Numbered from the stretch's first letter, positions 22,722-34,232 are shown. The stretch: DNA of 60,000 nucleotides from Phoronis australis (GCA_002633005.1 NMRA01000253.1:75251-135250); one strand, 5' to 3'. Program-made: numbers and translations. Notes: generated by a model from the letters alone, not told the origin.

Positions 22722-25496
22722 TCACAGGATATACATTGATGACAGGACAACCAAAACAGTTTGCGCCAACAATAGGTGTGATGCGAGTCGCAATGAACTG
22801 CTTAGGTTTGGAACAGCTTCCACAGTTTCAAAGGTTCCAACCTCGTTCGCAGCTATACACTGCACACCTTTAGATCTATGGACGTTGTCAAGAAGTGTGA
22901 AATTTGCTGACCCTTCAACACGTAATTCGGAGAGCAGAGATGTCGTGAATTCATGCACTTCACCAGCAGGCGAAATAATTGTGATATTTGGTGCAGGGTC
23001 TCCCTCAGAAGAACAAGACACTGCAAAGGTGCCACCTACAATTTCAAATTTGATTTCTGGAACAGAAGGCTTTGCGCATGTCAGGTTGATATTCACGAAC
23101 GTCTCAATTTTCGGATTCGAGAAAAATGGTGTATGACATGATGGTATATCGACTCGTGTCAGTACATTTCTTTTGTACTTTGCGATGTGATCTTGCAAAT
23201 CTCTCAATAAACAGTTACAATGAACAGGGTTGTGATTACTTTTAAATTGCAAACGAGACTGTTTATTTATGACTTGGTCAATGAAGATCTTGGGTAACAG
23301 CTGTATTTGGTTGTATGCCACGTCCAAAGTGTACATATTTGGGAGATTTGGTAGAGCCATATTTTCGATTCGTTTGATCAAGTTGTTACCCAAGGCTAAA
23401 TAACGAATATTGATGAGCGACTCAAATAATCTTTCTGGCACATGTTTGATGTGGTTGTGACTCAAATTGAGGTTGAATATGCCTCTTAGATTAGCAAACG
23501 CGCTCTCATGTATTGAGGAAATTTCATTGTAACTCAGCGAAAGATGCCCTAAAGCTTGAAGGGAGCCACTGAAAGTATATCTTGTAATGGTTTTAAGACG
23601 GTTATTACTGAGATCCAATTGACCCAACATTATCAGGTCTTGGAAACAATTTTCTTCAATTTTCACTATTTCGTTTCTTGACAAATCAATAACGTTTAAT
23701 CGTTTTAAATTGCTGAACAAACTCAACTGTAAGTAGTTCAGCCTATTACGTCTTAGTGACAATTTTTCTAAGCGTGGCAATACCTGAAATGTTCCTCTCT
23801 GGATGTCTACTATCAGATTGTCCCATAAATTTAAGTCCGAAAGATAGCTTAGACCGACAAATGTATCATTTGTCAGTTGCGTGATTTCGTTGGTTTTCAA
23901 AGACAAGTAAGACACCATAGTACTGTCAAGATGCACAAACGACTTATCTTCAATACGAGAGATTTTGCTACGAATTGTTATTCGTTCAGCCCGTACTTGC
24001 CGCATGATGGACATTGACAGGACAAAGGAGTCATTTCCTAAATATTCTAACAGTAATTCCTCTGCAATGACATTATTTTGTACAGGTCCAGGTAAGTTAA
24101 ATTTAATGTTTACAGACTGAATGGACATAGCCGGAAGTTGTGAGAGTGAATGTACGTACATGAACAATTCTGTTACCGAACAGTACTTGAATACGTCATA
24201 TCGCAATGCCGAAAATTCACTAACGAAGATACTTAATCGGTTTAATGATTTAGTGGGTTTAAAAAGTGAAGCACGTAAGCTGCTGATATTGTTTCCACCC
24301 AGAAATAGTTGTTCGAGTTGGAATAAAGTGGCAAACGCGTGGATACTAAACGCCACTATGTCATTGTCGGACAGATCAAGGTAAGTTAGCCGAGATAAGC
24401 CGCGCAAAGTTTCATTTGTAACAGCTGTCATTGCATTACTGCATAAATCTAGACTCCAAATATTAGGATTTTCCATCCAGTTTTGTTCAATCAGACCGAT
24501 CTCGTTACCCTCAAAATTCAGGTTAGACAGAAAAGGAACACCATCTAACGCACCTTTTCCTATCGTTTTCAGTCGATTGCGATCAATATAAAGAATTACT
24601 AATGACGGCAGATGTTCAAACATTTTCTTTTCCAGTCGTTCGATGAAATTACTACCGAGGTCCAATGATGTGAGGCGAGACAGCCCTTGGAAGGACGTTG
24701 ACGTGATGTTCGCTATTTTGTTAAACCTAAGCGTGAGATCCGCAAGGGAATTAAGGTTTCTAAACGGCGAGTCCACTAATCCTTCGATTTGGTTTGATTC
24801 CAGACTGATGAGCTCAGCGTTCTCGAGGCCATCTAACAAGTTTTGCTGCAATGTCGACAGTTCGTTACGCTCCAAAAAAACTTCCAAAACATTACTCCTT
24901 CTACTGAAAGCCGAGTTGTTAACGCTTGTAAATTGATTGTCCGTCAAGAACAGCGAAAATGGTGTGGACACTGGCGGAAGACAAGATGGCGGGAATGAAG
25001 AAATTAAATTGGATCGCAAGTCTAACACATTGAGATTTGACATTTCTGAGAATGCGTTTTCAGATATCGTCTGAATTCTGTTAAACTGTAGCTCCAATTT
25101 CTCCACGTTTGTCAAACGAGTAAAGACACCATCACGCACCTCGGACATGTGGTTGTTTCCAAGACTAACAATCCTCAGATTTGCCAGTTCCGTGAACGCT
25201 GTCTCAGAGATTGTCTGAATGTTATTACCGTCTAGTTCTAATTTTGAGACTTTTACTAGGCCATCAAAAATTCCACCTGGAACGCTTGTGATGTGGTTGT
25301 CTTTGAAACTTGCCAGAGAAACACTACCAAAGTTCAAACCGCTAGAAAACATGTCCATTATATCTTCCAATCCACAAGACTCGACAACAAGATTGCCACC
25401 GCGTGCAACGACATTTTTATTCGTTGTGCATGCTTGAAAAGGTCTAACCAGAGAACACAATCCCAAAATCAGGATCAAACAGGTGTTAAAATCCAT
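22722..25496 (-). CDS. Secreted/GPI-anchored LRR-Ig protein
   Basis: A single exon of 924 residues. It has a signal peptide (1-22, hydrophobic LILILGLCSLV), about 25 leucine-rich repeats of the 24-residue LxxLxLxxNxIxxI type between about residues 50 and 745, with an irregular island near 410-510, an LRR C-terminal cap with HCNC, then an Ig-like domain with paired Cys (SCSSEGDPAPNITI to GVQCIAANEVG) and a final hydrophobic segment (about 903-924) with no cytoplasmic tail. The last feature favours a GPI anchor over a transmembrane helix. Many N-x-S/T sites. Such proteins act outside the cell in adhesion or recognition; the LRRIG group is expanded in lancelets. A TATA-like TTTAAAAG lies about 50 bp upstream. 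Lack of introns is notable. Ligand unknown. Confidence 0.92.
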   Translation of the reverse strand: MDFNTCLILILGLCSLVRPFQACTTNKNVVARGGNLVVESCGLEDIMDMFSSGLNFGSVSLASFKDNHITSVPGGIFDGLVKVSKLELDGNNIQTISETAFTELANLRIVSLGNNHMSEVRDGVFTRLTNVEKLELQFNRIQTISENAFSEMSNLNVLDLRSNLISSFPPSCLPPVSTPFSLFLTDNQFTSVNNSAFSRRSNVLEVFLERNELSTLQQNLLDGLENAELISLESNQIEGLVDSPFRNLNSLADLTLRFNKIANITSTSFQGLSRLTSLDLGSNFIERLEKKMFEHLPSLVILYIDRNRLKTIGKGALDGVPFLSNLNFEGNEIGLIEQNWMENPNIWSLDLCSNAMTAVTNETLRGLSRLTYLDLSDNDIVAFSIHAFATLFQLEQLFLGGNNISSLRASLFKPTKSLNRLSIFVSEFSALRYDVFKYCSVTELFMYVHSLSQLPAMSIQSVNIKFNLPGPVQNNVIAEELLLEYLGNDSFVLSMSIMRQVRAERITIRSKISRIEDKSFVHLDSTMVSYLSLKTNEITQLTNDTFVGLSYLSDLNLWDNLIVDIQRGTFQVLPRLEKLSLRRNRLNYLQLSLFSNLKRLNVIDLSRNEIVKIEENCFQDLIMLGQLDLSNNRLKTITRYTFSGSLQALGHLSLSYNEISSIHESAFANLRGIFNLNLSHNHIKHVPERLFESLINIRYLALGNNLIKRIENMALPNLPNMYTLDVAYNQIQLLPKIFIDQVINKQSRLQFKSNHNPVHCNCLLRDLQDHIAKYKRNVLTRVDIPSCHTPFFSNPKIETFVNINLTCAKPSVPEIKFEIVGGTFAVSCSSEGDPAPNITIISPAGEVHEFTTSLLSELRVEGSANFTLLDNVHRSKGVQCIAANEVGTFETVEAVPNLSSSLRLASHLLLAQTVLVVLSSMYIL

Positions 25497-25540
25497 TTTA
25501 CTCTGCCGAATGTTGTCATATCACTCCACTGTGCTTGCAC

Positions 25541-25555
25541 TGTTCCCTTTTAAAC
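25541..25555 (-). promoter_or_regulatory. TATA-like element of the LRR-Ig gene
   Basis: Minus-strand GTTTAAAAGGGAACA lies 45-59 bp upstream of the start codon, a fitting distance for a short leader. No initiator was verified. Confidence 0.4.
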
Positions 25556-25677
25556 AGAAGTCGTTCAGCAGGGACGTTGATTCGATGGCTCGACCAATGA
25601 ACTCATTCACTTTCTGGATCATAAAATTAATTCTGAGCCATGATTGATCGTTAAAACAATAACGCCCTTACGAACGA

Positions 25678-25756
25678 AGTCATGCGCTGTCTCATCCGAC
25701 TATGTCATGCGCAGTCCCACCCGACTATGTCATGCGCAGTCCCACCCTACTATGTC
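25678..25756. repeat. Three tandem copies of a 26-bp motif
   Basis: TATGTCATGCGCAGTCCCACCC-GAC repeats three times with small changes, about 180 bp upstream of the LRR-Ig start codon. TGCGCA half-palindromes recur in each copy. Confidence 0.8.
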
Positions 25757-27173
25757 ATATTCATTTGGACGTTGCCCGAGAAAGAGGAAGGGCACTAACC
25801 CAATATTCACGAGATAAAGCCTCGTGATGAAAACACTTATTATAACTATATCTATGCTTTACAGTTTTCTGCCAAATCTTAGCGTATAATTATTCAACCA
25901 GCCCAGTCACAACCCATTCCTGTTGCGATTACCCTACATGCTAAACATTCAACATTCCAACCGGTACGCAGTTTTCAGGCTCTTATTACTTGATTAAAAA
26001 CACAATAAAAATAAAACACTAACTTTCATTTATCTTATGAAACCTGAAGCCATCCCAAAAGTCCACTCGGCCAAGTTCGCAGATTTGCATTCTGTCTTCA
26101 GACACTGCACTGGAGACAAGGGTGCCAGTTTTCTTCATTCTGACTACCATCGTCGTCCTCATTGGCTCCCAATTATGCCACTCATACAAGAGTACAGCAG
26201 ACGCCGCCCACTAGGATTAACGATCTTAGAAAAGCCAGAGTAATTCCCACATGTGACTTTGGTTAGCGGACATTTTGGAAATCATTCACGAGATGATACA
26301 ACTGGGTACTTGCCACTGTAGAGATAAAATAAAGTGTGGACAATGTCCACGCCAATCTTTTGTTACTGTTGATTTATTTCTAAGGCATTTTCTAAACTTA
26401 GAAGTGATTAAGAGCCATTGCCTGACAATACCAGGCAAAATGAGATATCGCGAGAATATGACGCGCCACGGAAATCGATTTCCTCGATCTACTCTCATTC
26501 TTTTAATTTAAAAGTTCAATTTCTACCTGTTTTTCCATCGGACTTGGCATGCTGGGAGAGTCGAAACTCCCAGTTGAAGTTTCAGTGGCTTATTTTTCTG
26601 TTATGACATCCAATATCCATGTCGTGTATTAAATATAGATTATTACATGGCGAAGTCGTTATCTCCCTATATCTAGAGCCCGAGTGTGCTATTTTTAGAC
26701 TAAACAATGTTACATGTGCATAACTGAATGGGACATCGGGTCCATTTCTAGTCGCTGCATTCTGTAACAGCAAATGGAAGTTCAAAGATCACTGGTTTTT
26801 TACTTTTTAAATTTCGGCTTCGAAATTGTGAATCGTGCGCGCACTGAATCACTTCTACAACACAATGGAGTCCGTACCGTTCAAACAATTCTTGTTTCAT
26901 GAGATTAAAGGCGAAGGCAACCTTTTTCCATGTCATTTTGAGCTAAAATAAGTTTGGTTGGTTATCCAAGACATATTTTCCACTTAATTACAGCTTTTCG
27001 TAATTTTATTAATTACTCGTCCGCTACTCCGGAAGTGACGTTTTAGGAGGCAAGCATTTCGCGTCAATTTCTTTTCATATAGTCTGACTGTGAGAGGTGC
27101 CGAGTCAGTCATTGTTCTACCTCGGTTGTGTTAAGTTCCGTCGTCGTTTGCTTTCATTTACTAGTCAGTCAAC

Positions 27174-27500
27174 GTGCCACACTGTTGCTGCGTACCCGGA
27201 TTTACTAATTATCGGCTCACGCGCGCTTTAGGAGTACCTTTGCATCGCTTTCCGATGGATGACACACTTCGCCGTACTTGGCTCGTTCGTGTGAAGAACG
27301 CAGCGTTACCCGTCCATGCAACGAACAAAGCAGTGGAGAATTATCTTGTGTGTGGCAAGCACTTTCTGTCGTCCGACTACGAAAGGGATATGTACGCTGA
27401 ACTGATGAAGGTCCCTGCGAAACAACGTCTGAATAAGGATGCCATGCCGTCTGTGTTGATTCCCGGCAGTGCCCCATCGCCACCCCCGAGAAGTGCGTGA
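27174..27500 (+). pseudogene. THAP-domain transposase, N-terminal fragment
   Basis: Begins MPHCCCVPGFTNYR and has the THAP landmarks LHRFP (23-27), Trp36, Cys60-GK-His63 and a closing AMPSVLIP (90-97). In the C2CH zinc site the second Cys is expected at residue 10 but is Phe, so zinc binding is probably lost. A frameshift after PSPPPR ends this frame; coding-like sequence goes on in the other frames (REVRDFLKREASRAVAST near 27495-27545, then Ser/Pro-rich). At 27772-27960 another frame resumes as KFIVDMSKVLELFRRCQVCG, the CxxCG block typical of this transposase type. The catalytic part is missing. Confidence 0.8.
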
Positions 27501-27765
27501 CTTTTTGAAGCGAGAAGCCTCGCGAGCTGTGGCCAGTACAGTGACTTGAGCCAGTGGAGGCACTTTATCTACTGTCACCCGTGCCTCCGAACGTACCCCC
27601 AGAGCGTGCAATTCCTGGAACCAGTATTGATTCGCCCTGTGCTGTTTTCTCCAGCCCAGAGCCTCTAAGCAGCCCTGCAGCGATATTGAGTAGCGGGAGT
27701 GATTACAGGCTCAGTTCGATACCAGTGAAGAGGACAGTTCGTCGTCCAGTGAACAGATTGGTGAG

Positions 27766-27965
27766 CCAAACTTTGATAAGTTTATTGTGGATATGTCTAA
27801 AGTGTTGGAGCTATTTAGAAGGTGCCAGGTGTGTGGCGAGGGAGTCACACCACACGGTGTAAGCAGTTTGGGTGCTCAGGTCACCATCCAGTGGGAGTGT
27901 GTCGCGAGACACTCTGGCAAGTGGGACAGTTGTTCCTCTGTCCGTGGTACGCCGGAGGTCCACTT
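27766..27965 (+). pseudogene. THAP transposase, middle fragment (CxxCG block)
   Basis: Reads FDKFIVDMSKVLELFRRCQV, then CGEGVTPHG, QVTIQWECVARHSGKWDSCS. A KFIV-x-LxxLxxxCxxCG-x(n)-W pattern follows the THAP domain in a large family of transposon-derived proteins known from fish and cnidarians. It is separated from the THAP frame by frameshifts, and the family similarity stops near SSVRGTP (about 27955), where the internal deletion probably begins. Confidence 0.6.
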
Positions 27966-28289
27966 AACCATATCCAGTAGTGGCTTGGCCTCGTCGAACT
28001 CTGAACAGCACAAGCATTCCATTGAGGTAGGCATAACAACGCACACAGTGCATTTGCACCAAGATGTGTCACCACAACTGTCCTCAGTAGCCGCCTCGTT
28101 TCTCTCAACAGCTGCCTGTGCCTGTGCGTGCTCTGCCTCGCTATACTCGGGCTCAAACATGTACCCACCCACTGAATGTCCGTGAAAAAATTCCTCGTCA
28201 CCACTGCTGTGAACAAGGTCTCCGTCACTCACACTACTGTCACTGTGATACGGGTTGCCGACTCCAGCCACTTTCAGTTTGCAACACAC
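27876..28289 (-). pseudogene. Second Kolobok-like ORF start, P2X7-tail-like Cys domain
   Basis: The minus-strand frame begins MCCKLKVAGVGNPYHSDSSV and contains GYMFEPEYSEAE then SWCKCTVCVVMPTSMECLCC. The WCxCxxC-x(2)-MPT-x(2)-ECxCC signature is that of the zinc-binding P2X7-cytoplasmic-tail-like domain found in many transposon-linked proteins. The family resemblance is lost after CCSEFDE (about 27970), near the point where the plus-strand gene is also lost, so the two genes were cut by one internal deletion. Frame appears open through the preserved part. Confidence 0.65.
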
Positions 28290-28609
28290 TAAATAATCTC
28301 TAAATCCAACGTAGTTGAGTTCTCTACTAACCTATCTTGCCGCAGAATACTCGCCGATGGAAAGTGGTGGCGACAATCGTTGAAAAACAGCACAAAACAA
28401 AAGTAGAATAGAACAGATTCGCACGGTAAAGTCAACGTAAAACAAAGTGGCGGGAAACGCTTGCCTCCTAAAACGTCACTTCCGGAGTAGCGGACGAGTA
28501 ACTTATAAAATTACGAAAAGCTGTAATTAAGTGGAAAATATGTCTAGGATAACCAACCAACCTTTTTTAGCTCAAAATGACATGGAAAAAGGTTGCCTTC
28601 GCCTTTAAT

Positions 28610-29990
28610 CATGCAAACCAGAGAATGTTTGTCAGGTCAGATGCCATGGATGTTTAGCTAAAGTACATGTACTGTGTTTCTGTTGGCTCTCTCTCTAGCA
28701 CGAAACAGAACTGCAACAGATCACGTGACACCAACCCAGACATAATCTGATAATGCCAAGTAAACGATAATCCGTCGAAAGTAAGGTCTACACTTCAGAT
28801 GTCGTAGACTCATTATCGAATTTTTGTTTTCCTAATGAGAATTGTGAAATTACCTTGTTTATATTGATCACATTGGTAACACGCCCGCTCATCAGCTTTC
28901 GGCCGTTATACAAGAAGTAGGGATTTTGCAAAAAGCCGATTATACGTCTTCATAAGAATGCCATGTAATCAGGAAACAACATCAGAAATCAACTGAGCTT
29001 CCCGTTGAAGTATACAGTGTAGGCCAATAGCATGGTTATCTATCTTAATATACTTTATGATAGACCAATTGCAATTGCAGGTGACGTTACAGAGACGTGG
29101 GTGCACTTTTGTCACTTAAGGCATGGATGACCTTGTTTGTATAAAGTAGTTCACAAAACAATATGATAAAATAAATGACATTGTACGAAACGCAGGGGAA
29201 GATTTAAAGAAATTGCGCTGTCGGTAAATACATCATTGAGCTTGCGAGAAAATACCCTCTTCAGTCCTCTAATTTACTTTAACGCTTATCCTGGGCTGGT
29301 ATTAGAAAGAACAATGTCGAAACTATATTTCTATTTCGAGTCCCGATTCAGGAGGTTGTGTCCCGGAGCCTCTCCAAGAATACAGCCTGGATTAGCATTC
29401 GAGTCTGGTACTTTGTCATTCAAGGATGTGGTAAACCGAAATATTTAAATCAGCCAAGCATAAAAAGCGTACATTTTGAAACCTTAAGTGACATAAGTTG
29501 AGTAATTTGAAACATAACTCAGATAAACGAGTGTTTGTGAACACCATGGCCACTGTGGTTTTTACAATGCACTCCTCTTTCTTAGTTGCATCTCATAAAG
29601 GTTGTTATAAAGTTACAGCATGATGTCATTGGAATCTTTTCGTTAAAAGAGCAAGCATAAACATACTAACGTATTGCGAAGAAGCGAAGAAATTCCATTG
29701 TGATACATTCTTAAGTCACTTTCAGCAACTGTCAATCTCGTTTTTACTATTATTATTATCATTATTATTATTATTATTGATAATAGTAATAGTAATAGTA
29801 ATAAAAATAGTAATAGTAATAGTATTAGTAATACATGTAGTAATAATTATAATGATGATGCTAGACAATCGTAATAACGCCATTACTTTTGATGAATAGA
29901 GTGACAACAAGAAAATCCATGTTCCTCATCTAGTCCAACTTCCCAAAATGTAACATATCGTCACCGTGATCATCTTTATTAGGTCAAACA
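28610..29990. other. No supported gene; ATT/AAT microsatellite at 29745-29845
   Basis: Only short frames without recognisable content. The microsatellite consists of ATT repeats turning into AATAGT repeats and is partly self-complementary. Confidence 0.5.
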
Positions 29991-30015
29991 TCAAAACTCT
30001 GTGAGACACCTCGCC

Positions 30016-30095
30016 TTACGAAGGAGTGGTTACTACCTCATACTCGTCCGGCTCGTCTCCCACCCCGAACAGTTTAGTATACTCTCTCTGCTGGC
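30016..30095 (-). CDS. Possible C-terminal exon with tyrosine-containing tail
   Basis: The minus strand reads QQREYTKLFGVGDEPDEYEV then VTTPS and stop (30016-30018). If the exon begins after GGAAG at 30095 it enters in the phase in which the SAM exon at 34069-34232 ends, giving a join ...LTSKLG-QQREYTKL. YTKL and YEVV are YxxPhi-type motifs plausible in a cytoplasmic tail. The acceptor lacks a good pyrimidine tract, so the call is weak. Confidence 0.25.
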
Positions 30096-31544
30096 CTTCC
30101 GGTCCATTTGTTTTTGTTAGTTAATCTTTCATAACCGGGTGTTTGTGACACATTGCCGTACGGCACCCCCCCAATATTTCGTGATATACAGATGCCTGTA
30201 TCTCCGATAAGGCGCTGTCTCGAACCTAATTGTCGTCAACTTGCTCATGTCCCCATTGGCTGGATCTTGTCCACCATAATTCTGCTTGGTCCAATAGGTA
30301 CACCTGTTAAACATCGTTGAATGAAGTGGTGTTGAGAATAATGTTGCGCTTAATGTCGAGTTGAGAGAAATTATCTTTCATTCCTTTTAAATCGTGATTA
30401 GCAAAAAAATTCCCCGTCCCTTAAGCAGCTTACACAAAATCCATGGACATAAAGGTAAAAAAAATAAGAACTTATGCAGAGTTTTATCATATGCTCATGA
30501 CATGAGGATTGTTACTTTCAGTTTTCAGACATCCCTTTTGTAGACAAACCCTTTCTAAAATCAACATTGGTTGTTCTCATCCCATCAGGAACATGTAACT
30601 CAGTTTATATGAAGACCCCTTTAAGAAGTTCGTAGTAAATATTTCAGTCCAAATCGATACACCAGCAGTGCTTTTCTCAATAGAGAAACATGCTTCAAAT
30701 TTCACGAAGACCCATCAAAGGATTAGATAGATAATGAAGCAGGCGAAAAAATTACAAGAAAGTAAACAAATCAATATAACCGTCAACACCAGCCGCGCTA
30801 TGTCAGGGAGTACCTTCAACGAAGTTTTTAATATATTTATTTTGATATAACGTCCGTACAAATTTAAGGAAGAAAATACGGATCAGTAATAACATTCACA
30901 CTCATACTCCAGTCATTAATCACTGGGGGTGTTTTGGCCACCTTGCAGTCTACGGTCAAGAATTTTCCAATTCATACATCAAGAAATCTTGAAAACACTG
31001 TTGTTGACAAAAACCTAAACGACACTGTAGTGTGCCAAATTAGCCGGAGCTGTCCGAAAATTGGCATAAGCCATGCTCCAGCTAATGTGATCAAATACGT
31101 GTACGACAAATTTCACAAGGGTGCATTAAAAACGATAGAAATATTGATGAAAAGAAGCTTATTCGATTCAACGTTCGTTCACTTGTGATGTTATCGTATA
31201 CATTACAATTCACGTACACTGTAGATATAGTAATACAAGTTAAGGTAACACTCGATCAAACCCCATCTTCGTCTCTTCCAGACGGAAATGTGAGGCACGA
31301 CTATTAATAGTTTTGCGAGGGCAAAACCATGAAGACGACATATGGACGAAATTTTGATTTTTTTAAAAATAAACGTCGTTCTCACTTTTGAGTGGCTGTT
31401 ACTTGTATTTTGTTATGGGGATCAAAGGTTTTGACCAAGATAAATCAAACCATTTTCACTTTGATTTCCAGAAAAAGGATTGATCGGATAGACTCAAAGC
31501 TGACCCTAAACTAATAAAAATGACAATCAGGGAGCTTAGAATAT

Positions 31545-31582
31545 GTATGCATGTACTTGTATGCATGTATGCATGTATATAT
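31545..31582. repeat. ATGCATGT tandem repeat
   Basis: Short imperfect tandem of TGTATGCA. From 30320 to 33140 I see no supported coding exon. Confidence 0.7.
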
Positions 31583-33145
31583 TTATTATATTGACAGGTA
31601 CAGCTAATTCAAACAGTAACCGATGTAACAATAAAAAGCATCCCAGTTGGATATATTAAGTCACTTTCACCACACAACTCAAGATGTTCCGCAAACGGTT
31701 CAAAACCAGACTTGACATATTTGGCGAATTGCCGAGGGAAATACTGAAACAGCAGTTTTAATGTATTTAGCCTTCTGAAATTTACAGAGTTCGGGACTTT
31801 AAGGGAAACATTATGAGACAGAATAGACATCAGTGAGTTCTAAATAAAACAATCAAACTCACCTTCTACAGAATCAGTGTCACAACACAAGCAAAGTCTT
31901 TCGTTTACATATCGGCCAGTTTCCAAGCGCAACGGACGATTTCCTGCTCTAAACTGGGCCAGAAGAGATCGCTCAGAGCGAGAAAAATTAAGCTTAGGGC
32001 TCCGTTAAAGACTCGTTCTTATAACTTAGGTTTTGTTACAACAGAGTAAGCCCAAACACGTTTCGAGTATTTTAGTAGTTTGTTTCTAGCATCTACTATG
32101 TTACAAGTAGTACAATTTTGAAAACAGGATTGCACGGAAATTATGTTAAATAATTTTTTGATGCCGTCTATGCAAAAAGTCCTACCAACAGAGTAATCCC
32201 ATAGAAATATCTTTTTCACAGAAGAAATCGGCATTAACGCACGGCGGTGATCGATAAGTGCACATTCGGCATCAAATTAAAACTTTCAGAAGTTTCTTGA
32301 CTGTGACAGCAAGTAATTTTCACAGTTACTTGAGTAGAGTATTTAAGATTTCAACATACGGTTAATTTGGGTATTGAACAATGCACAAATTTAGGAATTA
32401 TAGTTCAGTCTTAGCAACCCAATCAAGTTTTGCCGAATGCTCAGAATCACGTGATTCGCCGTGGGCGGAGTTTGTATGTCATTTACCTGATCTAGGTCAA
32501 CGCGGTCTTATCGAGAAGGGCTGGTACAACGTGGACGTGGTGTAAATATAATACAAAACATAATTATCGAGAGAATTGCGCTGCGACAGTGGTCGAGAAA
32601 TGACCAAGCTGGATGAGATTTAGCCATGATTTTCGAACTACTTTCACATTGCCAAATAGAACTATAACCCTGTCTCTTGGTTTCCTTACTTATACAAATC
32701 AAGTTTGCAAAACTGTGATCTTTGTTTCATTTTATCAGAGACACTCGATGGTCTGATTTCCTATAATCGCAATTCACTGGGCCGGTCTTACAGGAGAACT
32801 AAGTATCAGTTTACTACACGAGTAACGTGTTGTTTCTGGTTTCCATAACTAATGTCTTGTTGTAGGTATTATAAATCCGTATTTGACGTATCGCAGTAGA
32901 CCTGAATCCCTGGTCCGAAGTTTGGAGGTGTGAAGTATACTGGGAAGCCGAATGCATGCATCATTCAGCAAGTTCATTCATGCAATAAATCGTGACCTTT
33001 GCTATTATGCTTGAAAATAAAAATCTCTTCGGTTTAAGCCATTGCGTACATTTTTGTATATTTCAGATTCGATTCACAAGTCCTATGAATGAATGACGAC
33101 TTTTAAAAAAATGGCGGTAATCTTAAAACCCTCGGTAGTGGTCGG

Positions 33146-34215
33146 TCAATCGCAGACACAATCGAAAGTGTCATTGGGTCACTGGGCATAGATACATGTA
33201 AATCATCAACAGAAACAGGAGAAATACGACGGGGAAAAGCGATTGCTGAAAAACCTCCAGGAAGCGTATCTGAATCAAAGTTAAGATATTAAAGGAAGCA
33301 TATATTCATTGCCACAGGAGCATCCATCGTCATTCTAATGTACATACAAGGCATCGTCATTAGTCCAAACATTCACAGGAACACTCTTGCCTAATTTCAT
33401 AACGATCCTGCAAGGTCATCACGCGCTACAACTGCGAACGCCGGAAGCGCCGGACAGAGATGACGGTAATATGAGCCCACTTATGTACAATGTGCAAGCA
33501 TCTTCGTAATGAGAACTAGCTGTCCAAAAACCATTACCTAGCTTTGATGTTAAATTTTCAATAGTAAGATTCCCCAGAGGTTCCGCCGTAATTTGCTCCC
33601 TTTGAAACGCTGGAACAAACTTTTGTAACCCCAGCGACTCCAGAAAGACCGTAACCGCATCATTTAAAATAATTGTTAGAATTCNTCAATCGCAGACACA
33701 ATCGAAAGTGTAATTGGGTCACTGGGCAGAGATACATCGACAGAAACAGGAGAAATACGACGGGGAAAAGCGATTGCTGAAAAACCTCCAGGAAGCGTGT
33801 CTGAATCAAAGTTAAGATATTAAAGGAAGCATATATTCATTCCCACAAGAGCATCCATCGTCATTCTAATGTACATACAAGGCATCGTCATTAGTCCAAA
33901 CATTCACAGGAACACTCTTGCCTAATTTCATAACGATCCTGCAAGGTCATCACGCGCTACAACTGCGGACGCCGGAAGCGCCGGACAGAGATGACGGTAA
34001 TATGAGCCCACTTATGTACAATGTGCAAGCATCTTCGTAATGAGAACTAGCTGTCCAAAAACCATTACCTAGCTTTGATGTTAAATTTTCAATAGTAAGA
34101 TTCCCCAGAGGTTCCGCCGTAATTTGCTCCCTTTGAAACGCTGGAACAAACTTTTGTAACCCCAGCGACTCCAGAAAGACCGTAACCGCATCATTTAAAA
34201 TAATTGTTAGAATTC
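33146..34215. repeat. Direct repeat of 0.54 kb joined at a single N
   Basis: 33146-33684 and 33686-34215 are nearly identical, both from TCAATCGCAGACACAATCG to AATTGTTAGAATTC; the first has a short insertion (about 8 bp, TGTAAATC region) and a few substitutions. The single N at 33685 sits exactly at the joint, so this is likely two alleles placed in tandem by the assembler, duplicating the SAM exon. Confidence 0.85.
33527..33684 (-). CDS. SAM-domain exon, second (probably allelic) copy
   Basis: Same coding sequence as in 34069-34232 but cut at the N joint, so its acceptor side is missing. It retains the donor CTAG|GTAATGG. Probably an assembly artefact and not a second exon. Confidence 0.5.
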
Positions 34216-34232
34216 GTAACATTAGTGAAATT
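34069..34232 (-). CDS. SAM-domain exon of a probable membrane protein
   Basis: Minus-strand exon of 164 bases from an acceptor CTGAAG (before 34232) to a donor CTAG|GTAATG. It encodes ISLMLRILTIILNDAVTVF then LESLGLQKFVPAFQREQITA, EPLGNLTIENLTSKL. The FLESLGL-x-KF-x(3)-F-x(4)-I-x(4)-L-x(2)-LT-x(2)-L spacing is that of the first three helices of a SAM domain; the remaining helices would be on another exon that I could not locate. Its entry phase (one base, then codons) fits the exit phase of the transmembrane exon at 36220-36366. SAM domains mediate protein-protein oligomerisation. Confidence 0.6.

Larger units (their letters stand above)
26905..28608. mobile_element. Internally deleted Kolobok-like DNA transposon
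   Basis: TTAA lies at both outer edges (26905-26908 and 28605-28608). Between them the ends AGGCGAAGGCAACCTTTTTC are inverted repeats that continue nearly identical for about 155 bp (26909-27063 and 28451-28604). A TTAA target duplication, long inverted repeats and a THAP-domain gene together define the Kolobok superfamily. Inside are the start of a THAP transposase gene on the plus strand and the start of a second gene on the minus strand, converging and both cut short. The element is 1.7 kb and cannot be autonomous. Confidence 0.85.

Noticed and set aside
24121-24936. Plus-strand open frames inside the LRR-Ig gene
   Set aside because: Antisense shadows of a strongly supported minus-strand coding region.
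27876-28289. A host P2X7 receptor gene
   Set aside because: Only the Cys-rich tail-like domain is present, inside a transposon; such domains are common in mobile elements.
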